A DNA stretch of 64,000 nucleotides from Caryophanales bacterium UBA4278 (GTDB lineage Bacteria; Bacillota_I; Bacilli_A; RFN20; CAG-826), in the NCBI GenBank assembly GCA_002395065.1, contig DGVS01000006.1, forward strand, positions 32,472 to 96,471, read 5' to 3'. Below the pieces are notes generated by a model. It searched no databases and was not told the DNA's origin. It was given only the letters and a program-made list of their open reading frames with translations. This document shows, piece by piece, positions 45,901 through 54,800 of this stretch (position 1 is its first letter; the number at the start of each line of letters is the position of its first letter). Position numbers and translations under genes: made by a program.

Positions 45901-46501
45901 GAGTTATGGTTCAGATAGCGCAACATTAAATGTTGGTTCTGACAATACAGGTACTATTTCTGCCGATGAATTTGAAAGTTTTGAATTCACATTTGACGAT
46001 CCAGTTTCTTCTGTTGCAATGTCAACAACAGCTAGTAAGAAGCGTGTTTATGTTCAAAAAGTTGTTATTACTTCTGGCGGTTTAAATGATATTGGTAAAT
46101 CTGCCGATTGTTTAGGCCTTGAAGTCTATATCGATACATATCTTCATATGTCCGATTACACAACCTCAGAAGGTTGGTGTAAAGACGAAGAGCACAACTA
46201 CTACGGTAAGAATACTGAAACCGGTGCTAAGTATCATTTCAATCAATTAAATGCACACCAAAGATCGTTATTATCTTCTAATAGTGCATATGCGGCTGAA
46301 TGGGCTAGATTAAGCGCTTGGGCTGCAGCCAATGGTGAGTCTTTAAATAGTTCATCTATGTTAGGTGCTTCTCGTATTAGTCTAATGACTAATATTGTTG
46401 GCAACACAAACACCATTGCTGTGATTATTGTCACCTCAATGATTGGCTTATCTGCTGTTGGAGGATACTTCTTCTTACGTAAGCGTAAAGAGAATATCTA
46501 A
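42905..46501 (+). CDS. Large cell-surface protein 2 with Big2-like repeats and C-terminal anchor
   Basis: 1198 residues. Signal peptide about 1-37 (ends VHA). Ser/Thr-rich body. Clear Big2-like units near 530-620 (SVTLTAIVSD, VSWSTTSAGIASIS) and 715-805 (NWSSSDTDVATVSS, GEGTATITA). A Cys-containing region around 1060-1150 follows. The C-terminal helix VVTSMIGLSAVGGYFFL and tail RKRKENI equal those of surface protein 1. Probably exported and membrane-anchored by the C-terminal helix. Shares leader and ends with the 34347 gene. Confidence 0.75.
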   Translation: MNKLFTKIAALALGAAMVVGVGVAVASNSKEATPVHATSSPVSYGTATFSAALPSDGYWTGSGGGSYCGGYGKNKSNAWSVALDFDSATGIDWNTVDFSETVSLTTSVKAAGNGASGNVVLSINNTAAQSNTHAITSDFGSGSNTASTKAVAMNIASVSSSFSTITINFPAKSFIYQFSCTLTFTEKATSDTLDAITNVSATISATVGDSEWTITNASATGTISGSTGQNVTSLVDFSAATSVPAVAGNTSVTLRATKKSGVLGDATYYEKTVSATVAENPFASFTKVEDKDDITSDGIYVLSYDGKRFAGNAVSNSGITYPITDINSVGYYKIDSNGYFARVSLVNDAWTISKYLNNSSSTTISESNSGSSVWEATNHTVDDNVVGVYLTNTSNQNRFLGLGTSDASTATIIKAYATSNFVTNNLPIYLYEVPQDKLDGLTVSGQTTTFTAGSTFSLGNNAVLTAHYSSTGNTTDLSGGTISYKINNVTVTTSTVLNHDTHNGKSVVITYTDAAGDTASTASYTITVNYKPATGIVLNLDEAELSIGHSVTLTAIVSDEYADENAVSWSTTSAGIASISAASGTKTITVTGVSDGSATITATANGHTATCDITVTADPILNLKDSGDNIINDETLEYFTGDTSVMIMAESENVVSPVFNWSNEDDSVVTIDVADEYCEVTIVGGGSSEVSVTVGALTRTVTFSITQSGVTSLTLTSSVQSGEIYDGTYNNTLTLTPAVTLVGNATGVINWSSSDTDVATVSSASTTAPTAITVTGVGEGTATITARSAYTPSMSATFNVTVTADEINSLSWTKRPKFNSGATGFQTIWSGETTLGNLMEQNGSDGIGVFAPSWKSGKSDSPTMGTGAHDVHIVLSDVGGPTSEAGLTPLTSSYVFQAADNGKYVVAFYEGKASVSNTQLSVTKWRTVMESSTLTETFDYSAGGGNMSQSGDIATASIAKSGSTTNEADSLRLGSGSATGTLTVTSSTNLISKIEVWVKSYGSDSATLNVGSDNTGTISADEFESFEFTFDDPVSSVAMSTTASKKRVYVQKVVITSGGLNDIGKSADCLGLEVYIDTYLHMSDYTTSEGWCKDEEHNYYGKNTETGAKYHFNQLNAHQRSLLSSNSAYAAEWARLSAWAAANGESLNSSSMLGASRISLMTNIVGNTNTIAVIIVTSMIGLSAVGGYFFLRKRKENI

Positions 46502-46520
46502 TCATTATTCTTATTAATAA

Positions 46521-46550
46521 GGAAGTTACGCGTATGTGTGACTTCCTTTT
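46521..46550 (+). terminator. Terminator repeat copy 1
   Basis: GGAAGTTAC/GTGACTTCC stem (one G-T pair) with loop GCGTATGT, then TTTT. Near-identical hairpins occur at 47670 and 49872. Confidence 0.85.
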
Positions 46551-46611
46551 ATATCAGTTAATTGCTTTACAATACAAAATTGTATAACATGAAATTAACG
46601 GAGAAATATTT

Positions 46612-47646
46612 ATGAAACATATATCCAAATTTTTACTTATACCTTTAGCCGTTCTTGCTTTCGCCGGCTGTAACAAAGGAGGCGACGACGGTAGCTACAC
46701 ACCACCAAATGAAGTTAGCTACACTGTTAGCCAAACTGAATTTGCTTCGGCACTAGACTTTAAATGGAAAAACCTTTCTTATGTTGGAACAACATTCGGA
46801 CCAGGAGCAGAGGGAAGATGTGAAATTTATCTTCTAGCAGATGGCTCTATATACCAAAAAGAATGTTTTGGTTGGGGAGAACATATCTTCTATCATTTAC
46901 CAGATGATTCTTATAGTTACATTACAAAGAAAGATAACGTCTATTTTGTTGGTGGATACCGCACTAAAGCAGAATATGTTAGTGGAAACTATGGAGATGA
47001 CTTCGGATTCTTTGATATGATTTATCATTGTCACGATAAATATGAATCCTTCACTTATAGTGAAACTGATCATAAATACACTGGACAAGTTGTCTACGAA
47101 AGTTTTACAACTGAACCATTTGATGTCGTATTAAAGTTTGAAGATAAAAATCTAGTTTATTATGAAATGTCAATGGTTTATGAAGGTGCTCGTGCAGGAT
47201 ACATTGTTGAAGTATCCAACCACGGAACAACTTCGATTGACTATAATTCATTTAATATTCAAAACAAATTTGATCTAGCAGGAAGAAGCTTTGTCTTTGA
47301 AAACTATATTGATCATGGAATGTTTAGTGGAGATCCTGCAAAAGAAACAGCATTTAAAGAAGGCAATGCGAACTCTACGTTAACCTTCTCTGGTGATGGA
47401 ACATACACGATGCACTTTGACTTTGGCTTCTATCCACCTGGAGAAGAATGTGAATACACTGGTCAATATACTTTAGATAAATTTGCAAAGACCATCTCGT
47501 TCAAAGTCGATTTGGGCGGAGAAGAACCGATGGATGTTGTCGCCGACTTTGATGTCGATGTTAAAGAAGGCGAAGCATGGAGTCGTGTTGTTGTCAGTAT
47601 GGAACCAGCTCCAAGCATGGGCTTCGTGATAAGTTTCGCGGATTAA
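46612..47646 (+). CDS. Lipoprotein of unknown function
   Basis: 344 residues. Signal with lipobox AFAGC (Cys about 20) followed by a Gly/Asp-rich linker. The rest is beta-rich with many aromatics (FTYSETDHKYTGQVVYESF). No family recognised. GGAG before the ATG; palindrome ATACAAAATTGTAT (46572-46585) upstream may be an operator. It ends at a terminator almost identical to the one before it. Confidence 0.7.
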   Translation: MKHISKFLLIPLAVLAFAGCNKGGDDGSYTPPNEVSYTVSQTEFASALDFKWKNLSYVGTTFGPGAEGRCEIYLLADGSIYQKECFGWGEHIFYHLPDDSYSYITKKDNVYFVGGYRTKAEYVSGNYGDDFGFFDMIYHCHDKYESFTYSETDHKYTGQVVYESFTTEPFDVVLKFEDKNLVYYEMSMVYEGARAGYIVEVSNHGTTSIDYNSFNIQNKFDLAGRSFVFENYIDHGMFSGDPAKETAFKEGNANSTLTFSGDGTYTMHFDFGFYPPGEECEYTGQYTLDKFAKTISFKVDLGGEEPMDVVADFDVDVKEGEAWSRVVVSMEPAPSMGFVISFAD

Positions 47647-47669
47647 TCATTCATTAAATCAATAAGTAA

Positions 47670-47702
47670 GGAAGTTACGCGTATGTGTGACTTCCTTTTT
47701 TA
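47670..47702 (+). terminator. Terminator repeat copy 2
   Basis: Same GGAAGTTAC-GCGTATGT-GTGACTTCC hairpin as at 46521, followed by TTTTTT. Confidence 0.85.
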
Positions 47703-47832
47703 TTAGATACTCTCTTAACGCAAGAAGAAGTAATTAGTTATTAAAACTTATAATTGCTTTTAATAATAATCGCGTTATAATTCATCGCCAGAAATAGGCA
47801 AAATAATATCTATAAATTAATTTATATTTATT

Positions 47833-47861
47833 TTGATTTTCATTGTAGAAAATAGTATACT
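47833..47861 (+). promoter_or_regulatory. Promoter of the AbiEi-like gene
   Basis: TTGATT (47833-47838), 17-nt spacer, TATACT (47856-47861), followed by AAAGGAA and ATG 47883. Confidence 0.65.
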
Positions 47862-47882
47862 AATCTCAGAAAGGAACAATAT

Positions 47883-48506
47883 ATGCTTCTAGAAAAGGTC
47901 CAAGAAACATATCAAAAAGGTGAACCAATCTTCATTGAAGATATTCTTTCTTTATATCCGGAATTTACTAGAGCATATGTATTCCGCCTTGCTAAACAAG
48001 ATGAAGTAAATGGAGATTTAGTTCGTTTTTCTAGGGGAGTCTACTGTATTCCAAAAGAAACTGTCCTAGGTGAAGTTACAATTACATCAACTATGGTGGC
48101 GAATACCAAGTATGTCTCTAGCAAAGACAATGTATACGGTATTTATTCTGGGTTATCTTTGTTAAATGATTTTGCAGTATCGACCCAAGTGCCGAATATC
48201 ACTGAAATCGTTACTAATAACGAAACAACGCGGAAACGTGTCGTTGATATTGAAGGAATGAAGTTTGTTCTTAGAAAATCACGTTTTGAGATTACAAAAG
48301 ATAATTATCAATATTACACTCTTCTTCAATTGTTTCTTGAATTAGGCAATAATTCAGATTTATCAACGTTTTCTAAAGAAAGAATTCTTGAATATATCAA
48401 ACTTAATAATCTTGATAAATCAAAACTGATTCAATACGCAATGAGCTTTCCAGCTCAGGTAATGAAGAATCTTATTGGGAGCAACATTATAAATGTATCT
48501 TTATAA
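47883..48506 (+). CDS. AbiEi-like antitoxin domain protein (partner truncated)
   Basis: 207 residues. N-terminal wHTH typical of AbiEi (PIFIEDILSLYPEFTRAYVFR, LVRFSRGVYCIPK), then a helical C-terminal part with the ELGNN region. Overlaps the start of an AbiEii reading frame by 14 nt, the usual arrangement. That toxin frame is cut after 41 residues, so this protein now lacks its partner. It may still bind DNA. Confidence 0.75.
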   Translation: MLLEKVQETYQKGEPIFIEDILSLYPEFTRAYVFRLAKQDEVNGDLVRFSRGVYCIPKETVLGEVTITSTMVANTKYVSSKDNVYGIYSGLSLLNDFAVSTQVPNITEIVTNNETTRKRVVDIEGMKFVLRKSRFEITKDNYQYYTLLQLFLELGNNSDLSTFSKERILEYIKLNNLDKSKLIQYAMSFPAQVMKNLIGSNIINVSL

Positions 48507-48618
48507 GAACAAGGAATTATTTAATGATTTACTTATTCGAGCTTCCCAAGATTTAAAGATCAATGAGGCATTACTCGAAAAAGATTATTTTGTAATGCTT
48601 TTATTATCGGCAAGATGA
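48493..48618 (+). pseudogene. AbiEii toxin N-terminal fragment
   Basis: 41 codons reading MYLYKNKELFNDLLIRASQ and EALLEKDYFVMLLL, the start of AbiEii proteins (LEKDYF motif), then a frame change and TGA at 48616. The downstream DNA continues as a YhcG gene, so a deletion fused the two. Confidence 0.75.
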
Positions 48619-49541
48619 TTGTTGAGAAACAAGGTGGCTTATCTAGAGCCGAATATGGTGCTGGTATTATTAAAGAATTATCAACCCAGTTAACAAAGGA
48701 TTTTGGAAAAGGTTATACAATCTCAAATTTGAAGTACATGAGGCTTTTTTATATGAGATTTCAAAAAAGCCACGCACTGCGTGGCCAATTGAGTTGGACG
48801 CATTATAGACTTATTTTAAGTCTAGATGATGAAAAAGCTCGTGAATTTTATATTAAGGAAGCCATTGAAGGCAACTGGAGTACACGCCAATTAGACCACG
48901 CGATTCACTCTTTAACTTATCAACGTTATTTATTAAGTCATAATAATCATGAAATAGTAGATGAAACAGCTAAATCAACAGAAGACAAAACACAAACGTT
49001 AGTTATTAAAGATCCGTTAGTCTTTGACTTCTGTGGAATTGACCCTGGATCGTCCTATCATGAGAGCGATTTAGAAAACGCCCTTATTTCGCACCTTCAA
49101 GAGCTCTTGCTTGAACTTGGTAATGGATTCGCATTTGTCGCCCGCCAAAGGCGTTTTGATATGGATGGGCGCAATTTCTATGTTGATCTAGTATTGTATA
49201 ACTACAAATTAAAGTGCTTTGTTCTAATTGATTTAAAAAGGGGCGACTTAACTCATCAAGACATTGGACAGATGCAGATGTATGTTAATTACTATACTAG
49301 AGAGCTCATGGAGCCAGGTGATAATCCACCGATTGGAATTGTTCTATGTGCTGATAAAAGTGACACTCTCGTACGTTACACTCTCCCATTGAACAACAAA
49401 CAAATCTATACCTCAAAATATATGCTCTACCTTCCAAAGGAAGAAGTATTAAGAGACGAGATGAATAAACAACGCAAAATCCTTTCTGAAATGATGATGT
49501 TTGAAGATGAATACAAAGATAAAAAAGGAGATAACAAATGA
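48606..49541 (+). CDS. YhcG-like PD-(D/E)XK nuclease, 5' end lost
   Basis: From ATG 48615, 308 residues; the frame is open back to ATC GGC AAG at 48606, giving IGKMIVEKQGGLSRAEYG, a motif that lies about 45 residues into intact family members. The usual first helices are missing. The nuclease motif remains (FYVDLVLYNYKLKCFVLIDLKRG, DIGQMQMYVNYY). It may still be translated from the internal ATG, with unclear activity. It overlaps the next gene by 4 nt. Confidence 0.7.
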   Translation: MGKMIVEKQGGLSRAEYGAGIIKELSTQLTKDFGKGYTISNLKYMRLFYMRFQKSHALRGQLSWTHYRLILSLDDEKAREFYIKEAIEGNWSTRQLDHAIHSLTYQRYLLSHNNHEIVDETAKSTEDKTQTLVIKDPLVFDFCGIDPGSSYHESDLENALISHLQELLLELGNGFAFVARQRRFDMDGRNFYVDLVLYNYKLKCFVLIDLKRGDLTHQDIGQMQMYVNYYTRELMEPGDNPPIGIVLCADKSDTLVRYTLPLNNKQIYTSKYMLYLPKEEVLRDEMNKQRKILSEMMMFEDEYKDKKGDNK

Positions 49542-49732
49542 TTAATTCGCTGATAATTAAAAATTCAATTCGATGTAAAAAATGCGGTGATGTTCTTGTT
49601 AGTGAACATGAGCACGACTTTAAACAGTGTAGTTGTGGTGCTTGTGCTGTTGATGGAGGCCACGAATATCTAAGAAGAGTTGGCAAACGTGAGAATTGGG
49701 AAGAATTAAGCATTATTAAGGAAGATAAATAG
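49538..49732 (+). CDS. Small Cys-rich zinc-ribbon-like protein, second copy
   Basis: 64 residues. CKKCGD, CSCGACAVDGGHEYLRR and a short acidic end; same module as residues 1-55 of the protein at 18823. Start overlaps the YhcG stop (ATGA) with AAAGGAG before it. Both copies lie next to AbiE genes. Likely metal-binding; role unknown. Confidence 0.7.
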   Translation: MINSLIIKNSIRCKKCGDVLVSEHEHDFKQCSCGACAVDGGHEYLRRVGKRENWEELSIIKEDK

Positions 49733-49740
49733 GTACTTGT

Positions 49741-49851
49741 GTGGTTGTTTCTATTAATATGACAGATGAAGAAATAAAATTAGCCAAGGCATACGCCAAG
49801 ATAATTGGTCTTCATTTGAATAAAGCAATAAAAAGAGCATTCGTTGAATAG
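49741..49851 (+). pseudogene. RHH antitoxin-like gene cut by a nonsense codon
   Basis: From GTG 49741, 36 codons: VVSINMTDEEIKLAKAYAK, LNKAIKRAFVE, then TAG, then IEDI. Family members (DUF6290/RelB-like) continue ...xEKIEDEYD, so the TAG probably replaced a Lys codon. No toxin follows. Confidence 0.55.
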
Positions 49852-49871
49852 ATTGAAGATATTATTAATCG

Positions 49872-49902
49872 GGAAGTTATGCGTATATGTAACTTCTTTT
49901 TA
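49872..49902 (+). terminator. Terminator repeat copy 3
   Basis: GAAGTTAT-GCGTAT-ATGTAACTTC followed by TTTTTATT. It is the same hairpin as at 46521 and 47670 with paired changes. Confidence 0.75.
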
Positions 49903-49994
49903 TTAGCCCTTGTAAATCCTTCATGGCACGATATAATAATGGTACTTATGGTTTAGAAATCGTTAATTTTCCGTAATTTAATACTGAAAACTAC

Positions 49995-50022
49995 TTGAAA
50001 TATGACCAAAATATGCTATAAT
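49995..50022 (+). promoter_or_regulatory. Near-consensus promoter giving a leaderless DUF3990 mRNA
   Basis: TTGAAA (49995-50000), 16-nt spacer, extended TGC-TATAAT (50017-50022). The ATG starts 7 nt after the -10, the expected transcription start. Confidence 0.75.
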
Positions 50023-50028
50023 TGAAGT

Positions 50029-50694
50029 ATGGAAAAGATAACAATTTACCACGGTAGCGACCACATTGTTTCTAAACCAACATACGGAGTTGGTAATTTG
50101 CATAATGACTACGGGTTGGGCTTTTATTGTACATCTTCTTTAGATATGGCCAAAGAATGGGCAAACAGAAATACAATGGCCGGCTATGCAAACAAGTACC
50201 AGTTTGATGGCCGCAATTTGAAAATCCTTGATTTGACTGATCAAAAGTATTCTGTTTTAAATTGGATTGCGATTTTAATGCATCATCGTAATTTAACATC
50301 AACACAAAGAAGCAGTTATAAACGTCGTTTAGAATTTCTTGAAAAGAATTTCTATATTAATGTTCAAGAATATGATGTTGTCATTGGTTATCGCGCAGAT
50401 GATGCCTACTTTAAATTTCCAATGTATTATTTAAGCAATGAAATATCAACACAAAAACTAGAAGAGATTTATCATCTTGGTAACCTAGGAAAACAAATTG
50501 TTATTATTTCAGAAAAAGCGTTTTCTAAAATTAAATATTTAACAAGTATTCCTTCTGAACAAGTTTTCTATGAAAGATACCAAACTAGAAAACGCCAAGC
50601 GGACGCACGTTTTGAACAAATTCGTATTGAGGAGATTAATAAGCTTCAACCAAAGATTGATGACTTAATTAAAGAATATGATCAGCGCCACTAG
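50029..50694 (+). CDS. DUF3990 protein, putative ADP-ribosyltransferase toxin
   Basis: 221 residues. Family hallmarks: IYHGSD (about 6-11), NDYGLGFYCTSSLDMAKEWANR (split, about 26-47) and EYDVVIGYRADDAYF (about 122-136). DUF3990 proteins have an ADP-ribosyltransferase-like fold and are usually paired with small DUF3791-type antitoxins. Here the partner is a 368-residue HTH protein whose gene overlaps by 17 nt. The C-terminal helical part (about 185-221) is extra. The toxin role and NAD use are inferred. Confidence 0.75.
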   Translation: MEKITIYHGSDHIVSKPTYGVGNLHNDYGLGFYCTSSLDMAKEWANRNTMAGYANKYQFDGRNLKILDLTDQKYSVLNWIAILMHHRNLTSTQRSSYKRRLEFLEKNFYINVQEYDVVIGYRADDAYFKFPMYYLSNEISTQKLEEIYHLGNLGKQIVIISEKAFSKIKYLTSIPSEQVFYERYQTRKRQADARFEQIRIEEINKLQPKIDDLIKEYDQRH

Positions 50695-51784
50695 TTATGA
50701 AACCATACAAAATGTTCTTTCACAGGTATTTTTCCTGGGTTTTAAGAACGGATATTCGTCAACAACCATTGAAGAAAGAATTATTAACAATAAATATATC
50801 ATTCAGCTTGAGAATGGCGATGATTCATTTTTGAACTTAAACTCACTTGATGAGATAATCTCATCTTTCTATGATATTTCCATCGAACAAAAAGACTTTT
50901 TATCCACAAACACAATCGCGTTGTGGCTTGGAGAAATATATACTCGTCTCTTTTTTACAACAAACAAATCATTTAGTTATTTATTCTTATATTTCACTCT
51001 GGATGATGCTTTATATCGTTTTGATATTTATCACGAAATGGATATTGGTCAACTTGACCGTTACTTCAATCAATTAGAACAAAAAAACACAATTATAAGC
51101 TTGCTGCTAAAAAAACACGATTTAAGTATCCGTGAATTGAGCGTTTTAACTAACGTTAACTACCACACATTAGAAAGCTTTAAAAGATCAAATGATACTC
51201 TTTTTAAAGGCTCTTTCTCATCTATTTATCAAATTAGTCTCACTTTAAAAGAGAACATTAATCTTTTTGCATCACACATTAACAACGTTACAAATACAGA
51301 AATGTTTGATTTTGATCAAAACAACCAAGAATATCGTAGCTATTTAGGTCATTTAATTGGTGCATATTTTTCGACAGATATTTTTAATGAAGATTATGAA
51401 TATCAAAAAGAAAGAAATCTTTTTCAATCAAAAAACCAATGTTTGAAAGTTCTCTTAACAAATCAATTAACAGTTAATAACTTAAAAACAAACCTAGATC
51501 ATTTTGAACAAACAATTAATAATTGTTTAAGCAATCTTAATGACAAACAACGAAGTAATCTCACTATAGTGGTCTTTGAATATAACGGAGCAATCAAAGA
51601 TAAACAAACATATCTTAATATAAAACAGAAATATGAGTTAAACGAACTAATCATCATTGACTCATATGATGTCTACCAAGTTAAAAAGAAATGCCAAAAA
51701 CACTTTATGTCTCAATCTGTTTATAACCAACTCATTAATCAAGCCAAACAAAAAGTCGGCGGAGACTTTGGTTTTAAGTTTTAA
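50678..51784 (+). CDS. HTH-containing partner of the DUF3990 protein (putative antitoxin)
   Basis: 368 residues, no known family recognised as a whole. Residues about 147-172 (HDLSIRELSVLTNVNYHTL) form a Cro-like HTH, indicating DNA binding. The N-terminal 120 residues and C-terminal 170 residues are mixed helical and charged; the C-terminal region (LTIVVFEYNG, IIIDSYDVYQVKKK) looks like an alpha/beta fold. The 17-nt overlap with the DUF3990 gene implies coupled expression in toxin-first order. Confidence 0.6.
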   Translation: MISATSYETIQNVLSQVFFLGFKNGYSSTTIEERIINNKYIIQLENGDDSFLNLNSLDEIISSFYDISIEQKDFLSTNTIALWLGEIYTRLFFTTNKSFSYLFLYFTLDDALYRFDIYHEMDIGQLDRYFNQLEQKNTIISLLLKKHDLSIRELSVLTNVNYHTLESFKRSNDTLFKGSFSSIYQISLTLKENINLFASHINNVTNTEMFDFDQNNQEYRSYLGHLIGAYFSTDIFNEDYEYQKERNLFQSKNQCLKVLLTNQLTVNNLKTNLDHFEQTINNCLSNLNDKQRSNLTIVVFEYNGAIKDKQTYLNIKQKYELNELIIIDSYDVYQVKKKCQKHFMSQSVYNQLINQAKQKVGGDFGFKF

Positions 51785-51845
51785 GTATTATTCGTTTATC
51801 TCTAATATTTCATCTAAGTTAAAGATTTAGTAAAATATCTTTAAC

Positions 51846-54800
51846 GTGGCTGAAGAAGTATTCTCTCTGCACTATATTACTCGCCTAGGCGAGGACGTGA
51901 TGGATCCTAACCCAAAAAAGGTTAGTATCTATGTTTCATATTGCCCAAATAACTTAGATGAAGTTCGAAGACTATCGAAAAAGATCTTAGAGAAGAATCC
52001 GGCGATTATCTACTTTAGAAGATATGACTTAGATCCAACAGTAAACTTTGAAGATTTAAAAGTGATGATTTCTCAGTCACAAGTGACTGTTGTTTTAGTC
52101 ACTCCTGACTATCTAGAAAAGAACTCTAATGAAGAAGACTATAACAAAGAATACCAATACCTAAAGTCCTCTCATATTCCGTTTCTTCCAATTATTACTA
52201 GAGGTGTAACAGTTGAGGAATATGAGAAGACTTTTGGTACAATCCAATATCTTGATTTGGACCAACATGATGATACCCAAATCAGTATTGATAAAAAGCT
52301 CGAGAACTACTTTAAGCTCTATATTGTTAAAGATGATGATTATATGGTCGCGAAAAGCGCCTTTAAGAACTTTGTCTTCCTTTCGTATCGAAAGAAAGAC
52401 CGAGCTGAAGCATTAAAACTCATTGATGAAATTCACAAGAATGAAGAATGCCAAGATATCGCCATCTGGTATGATGAGTTCTTAGTTGCTGGAGAAGCCT
52501 TTGAAAAGAAACTCGAACGTAAACTAAAGAAGTGTAACGCCCTTTTACTATGCGTCACACCTAACCTCGTTAACGAAGATAACTATGTTCGTGAGGTCGA
52601 ATATAAATACGCCCACGAAGTACATAAAACTGTTCTACCAATTAAAGCAGTCGACACTTCATTAACTTTGTTAAAACAGGCCTTTATTGATATCCCTGAC
52701 CCTGTTGAAGCAAATGAGGCTTCTTCGTCCTTAATTAATATCACTAAAGTCGAAGCGAAGAAGACTACTCCACGAAAGATGTATGCTCTTGGACTAGCAT
52801 ACCTCTTTGGTATTGAAGTGGAGATTAACCGTTCGATCGCGCTTTCTTATTTAGAGAAAGCCGCCAACAAAGGTTATATTGACGCTCTCCGCTTTTTAGC
52901 GGACATCTATATGAATGGTAATGGTGTGATCCGTGATATTGATAAAGCTAAGGAATACAAGAAGCGACTCATTGAAAAAATCAATAAAGGTTATACCTTT
53001 GATTTATATGAAAGTAACGCGGATGACTATTATAGTGAACGCGTTCTTACGTTGACTTTAGAGTTTACAACTCCAAGTAAAGAAAAGATTCAAGAATTAA
53101 TTAAGACTTATCAAGAGATGAAGTCTTTTAAGAAGGCTGATGAAATCTACGAGTATAACTGGTACTTATATCGTCTTTATCTGCAATTAACACTGATGTC
53201 TATGTCATTTTCTTTTGATCTAAAATTTGATCCAAAAGATTATCTAAATGACCTAGACGTCATGAAGAAACTAGACGAAGATGATTATCAGTTATTCTAC
53301 TGTCATTATTTCCATTACTTTGAATTTGGTCACTTTATTCATACTCAAGGTGTCGAAGCACTCTCTGAGTATGAAATAAAAACGATTCGCTTTTTAAGCG
53401 AAAAATTTTCTGATGAATTCCTTGGAACAGTTAATGTCATTATATCTAAGGTGAGGGAGTCACCATACTTAGATATCAATACAAAAAATAAGATTCTTCA
53501 TGTTTGTTTAGAAGAAGTAAACAAGTATAAAGACAATGAGAATATGCCAATCACTCTTGTTCAACTTCAACTTGGGGAAATGACAATTAATTCATATAAC
53601 CCAATGTATGACTTTAAGAAAGGCCGTCTTCAATTAGAAAAACTGCTCGCCAATTGTCACACATATTCAACAAATGATTTTGTTATCTTGTCGGCCCGTT
53701 ATTTTCTGGCAATGTCGGTTTCCGATGATACAAAACAGTTTTTAAACTATGCTCGGCAAGCTCTCGATTATTGCCGTGAGATGTCAGATGATATACAAAA
53801 CGGAAGTATAACAAAACAAATTCGCTATGATTTAGAAACAAAGATCATCATTCGCGATGAATCACTTAGTCAAGAAGAACGTGTTACGAAATTAAAAACA
53901 TTAACGAAGAAGCTTCTCGAAGAAGAAAGCTATGGATGTATTCCTGATGCCGTTACACCAATACTGACATATGAGTATAAATTGAGTAATCTAAAAGATT
54001 ACGAAAAATATCATCTCCTCTTTAAAAAGCATTATCAGAAAGAAGTCGGAGGATACTACTATTACCGTTATATTATTTTTGATGCATTGCTCTACTCTTT
54101 GAGAAAAGACGAAACAAGTTTTAAGAACGCTATCGAGCAATACATGAAAGATATGCCTTCCTTTTTTGGAAATAATGTTAATGAATGTTTATACCACATG
54201 GTTGATGTCTTCGGTGATTTACTTGCTAACTTTACCCATTTGGATTCATTTGAACTAGAAGGCACTAAATGTTGCTTAGATATGATCCTTCTAAACTTAA
54301 AGAAAGAAAATTTCAAACCTGAATCAAGATTAATCTTTATATTCACGAAATTTGTGAACCGTGTTTTAGATAAGTTTCCATCAATGATGAGTCATGAAGC
54401 GGTGGACTTTGTTTATCAGCTTTATGAAGACTATGTTAAAACATGTCAAATAAATGATGAATCGATTGATGAACTTACTAATGAATATATTCGTTTAGCA
54501 AACAAAATATTCCTAGCAAATTTCAAACAAAACAAAGAAAAAACCCAGGCAATTCTAAGACATTTCTATGACAATGTCTCTTTAGCATTCACCAAAGCCT
54601 CATATAAACAATTCCGCTTTGCAGACCTTGGACAACTCTACTGTGTCTCTTATTACCTGGAATACTTCTTTTATGAGAAAAATCTCTTACAAAGAATTGT
54701 TGAACAAACATACAATCGAACCGAACTACTAGATCTTGCTTTTGAAAGTGTCTATATGTTTAAAGGCGAACTTAACAAGGAAGATCAAGAGAAAATATTC

